Below are positions 43,565-45,084 of a DNA stretch of 45,084 nucleotides, one piece after another. Below the pieces are notes generated by a model. The model saw only the letters and a list, made by a program, of their open reading frames with translations, was not told the origin of the DNA and ran no database searches. The translations under genes and the position numbers were made by a program. The stretch's first letter is position 1. Every line of letters starts with the position of its first letter. The stretch is from Chara braunii (lineage: Eukaryota > Streptophyta > Charophyceae > Charales > Characeae): the NCBI GenBank assembly GCA_003427395.1, contig BFEA01000250.1, positions 708,422-753,505 on the forward strand. The letters run 5' to 3'.

Positions 43565-44600
43565 GAAACAGACCGAGTGGTGCACCTGTCCTCTTTGTCC
43601 CCACGAGTGGAGGAAAACTCCGTATGTGCATTGACTATAGAGGCCTGAACCGGATCACAAGAAAGAATGCCTATCCTCTTGGATGTTGCAGGTGGGTGCA
43701 AGGTCTTCTCCAAGATCGACCTCAAATCTGGTTATCATCAGATTGAATTCGATCCGCCCGGCCAGCACAAAACTACGTTCAAAACACGCAAGAGCTATAC
43801 GAATTCATCGCCTGGCCCTTCGGTCTCATGAACACACTCGCCACTTCAATTTCTTCCCCCCGATTTATGTGTGTCGTCCTTTCACAGGAGCCCTGCTTAA
43901 CTTCTCTGAATAGTTCCAATTTTAAAGGCCGCGCTTGCCACTTTCCGAAGCCTCATGGACTGTGTTTTCAGATATCAGTTCAACAAATTTGTATTTGTCT
44001 ATCTCCATGATATTCTGATTTTATGGATGAACACCTAAATTTCCTAAAACATCTTCAAGAGGTCCTTGGGATTTTGAAGGAGGCACAATTATACCTGAAC
44101 TTGGAGAGAACTGAGTTTGGGAGGGACAATGTCAAATATCTTGGGCACCAGTTGTCTGCTGCAGACCTTAGACCTGTGGTAACCAAAGTTGAAGTCATCC
44201 GCAATTGGCCACTGCCAGTGAATGTACGTGAACTGCAATCTTTCCTTGGTTTAGCCTCATACTACCGGAAGTTTGTCCCCAAGTTTTCTGGCATTGCTCA
44301 CCCCTTGTCTAGACTAACTACCGTCTTCACCCGAATAGAACGCCCGGTCATTATCACTGCATCCGGACCGGATGTTGTGTCAAATACAGCTATAATCACT
44401 GGGCATTCTATTCGGGTGAAGACGGTAGCAAGAATGTATCCTACAATTGGAGCGATGCATGTGAACGTGCCTTGAGTCCTTGAAAGAGGCTGTGGTGAGT
44501 CATCCTCTGCTACGCATTGCAGATCCCAAACCCACGTTCGCAGTCCCTACGGATGTGAGCTAGTACGGGATTGGCGCAGTGCACTCCGCTGATGGAAGTA
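43565..44600 (+). pseudogene. Ty3/gypsy pol fragment: RT and start of RNase H, broken
   Basis: This is a decayed long-terminal-repeat retrotransposon polyprotein. In order, across shifting frames: APVLFV and [11 protein letters not shown] (RT start); [13 protein letters not shown] (motif A, with its aspartate); FGLMN; FVYLHDILI (motif C, 43994-44020); EFGRDNVKYLGHQLS; ELQSFLGLASYYRKFV (RT thumb); and, after a MITE insertion, NWSDACERA and an RNase H start (DPKPTFAVPTDVS). Breaks: frameshifts near 43680, 43790 and 44024; an extra stretch of about 105 bp at about 43843-43945 between two CGCCACTT-like words; the MITE at 44319-44427; a further frameshift after 44470; and a stop near 44560. The normally invariant YxDD is YLHD (codon CAT at 44006-44008). 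Gag, protease, integrase and LTRs are not visible. Confidence 0.88.
44319..44427. mobile_element. 109-bp MITE inserted in the Ty3/gypsy pol
   Basis: TACCGTCTTCACCCGAATAG on both ends (one arm reverse-complemented, perfect over 20 bases), arms continuing with GAACGCCCGGTCATTAT. It splits pol between PLSRLT and the NWSDACERA segment. It is younger than the retroelement copy, and its nearly intact arms suggest relatively recent movement of this family. Confidence 0.92.
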
Positions 44601-44913
44601 GGCATGGTTACCATAGTGGGAGAGATGTAGTACGTTCGCATTGTCCTTTAAACATCTGAGCCTACCTACGATGGTCCGCCATAGCGACCGGCTAGACCAA
44701 ATAGGTGGATTTCTGAAGTGGCTGGCAGTAAGGGGAGGATTCAGATGTTGATTCTGGTTCAATCATTCCTTGTTGTTGTTGATTATTATTATTAACACAA
44801 GTGGACCCGCCGCAGGCACTGCGGCGAGAAGTCCATCTTTGCAATGTACCTGTCTGCAAAAGGTTAAGCGAATTCGCACACTGACGTGACAGGGCCCCTC
44901 ACACAAAAAAGGA

Positions 44914-44921
<8 letters not shown>

Positions 44922-44967
<46 letters not shown>

Positions 44968-44980
44968 CTCTCTCTCTCAC
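44922..44980. repeat. (CT)n microsatellite
   Basis: CT run with one interruption (AA) and a CACACA end. The frame on the minus strand is ERERER and is not a gene. Confidence 0.95.
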
Positions 44981-45043
44981 ACACATACGATTCTTTGTGT
45001 GTGCTGTTTCCCCTTGGCGGCAACCCGACTCCCCCTTGAATTT

Positions 45044-45047
<4 letters not shown>

Positions 45048-45084
<37 letters not shown>
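45048..45084. repeat. (CT)n microsatellite at the window edge
   Basis: A CT run continues to the last base, so its full length is unknown. Confidence 0.95.

Overview
The window looks like repeat-dominated nuclear DNA from a eukaryote, probably of the green lineage. The evidence is a decayed Ty3/gypsy pol, three decayed LINE reverse-transcriptase pieces, tRNA-derived SINEs, several MITE families, and many microsatellites and minisatellites. A charophyte alga such as Chara is my guess from overall texture and is not proven. I found no intact protein-coding host gene. Open frames that do not match a known element are short, low-complexity or repeat-derived. Two N gaps (15609-16351 and 30768-31117) and two Nextera mate-pair junction adapters (6549-6586 and 30695-30732) show this is a draft assembly, with possible false joins at those points.

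Layout. 1-2500: gene-free, A-tracts and short repeats. 2507-5070: a TTAA-flanked MITE beside the C-terminal part of a LINE ORF2 with in-frame stops. 5070-12400: mixed repeats (SINE-like copy with poly(A), minisatellites, a tRNA-derived SINE, a 96-bp tandem duplication). 12415-12499: a tRNA-Ser(UGA)-like sequence. 15.0-19.4 kb: a dense AT-rich nest holding a complete type III hammerhead ribozyme on the minus strand (15410-15469). The ribozyme sits in a roughly 190-bp, (TA)n-bounded unit. The same nest contains three full copies of a roughly 750-bp element with CAGGGTT ends and a 193-bp foldback element. 19.5-26 kb: AT-rich, nearly gene-free, with one LINE reverse-transcriptase scrap. 26.5-45 kb: GC-richer, dense in MITEs, SINE-like copies, two-copy tandem duplications, a LINE zinc-finger scrap on the minus strand, and a broken Ty3/gypsy RT-RNase H with a MITE inserted in it.

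Most interesting system. The hammerhead has all core nucleotides in place, a 9-bp stem III, a 4-bp stem I and a 5-bp stem II. Partial copies of its host unit recur on both strands (15531-15543, 16352-16395, around 16980-16996), always against (TA)n. This suggests a small ribozyme-bearing mobile family, either retrozyme-like or derived from a Penelope-like element. That assignment is inference; the ribozyme fold itself can be read directly from the sequence.
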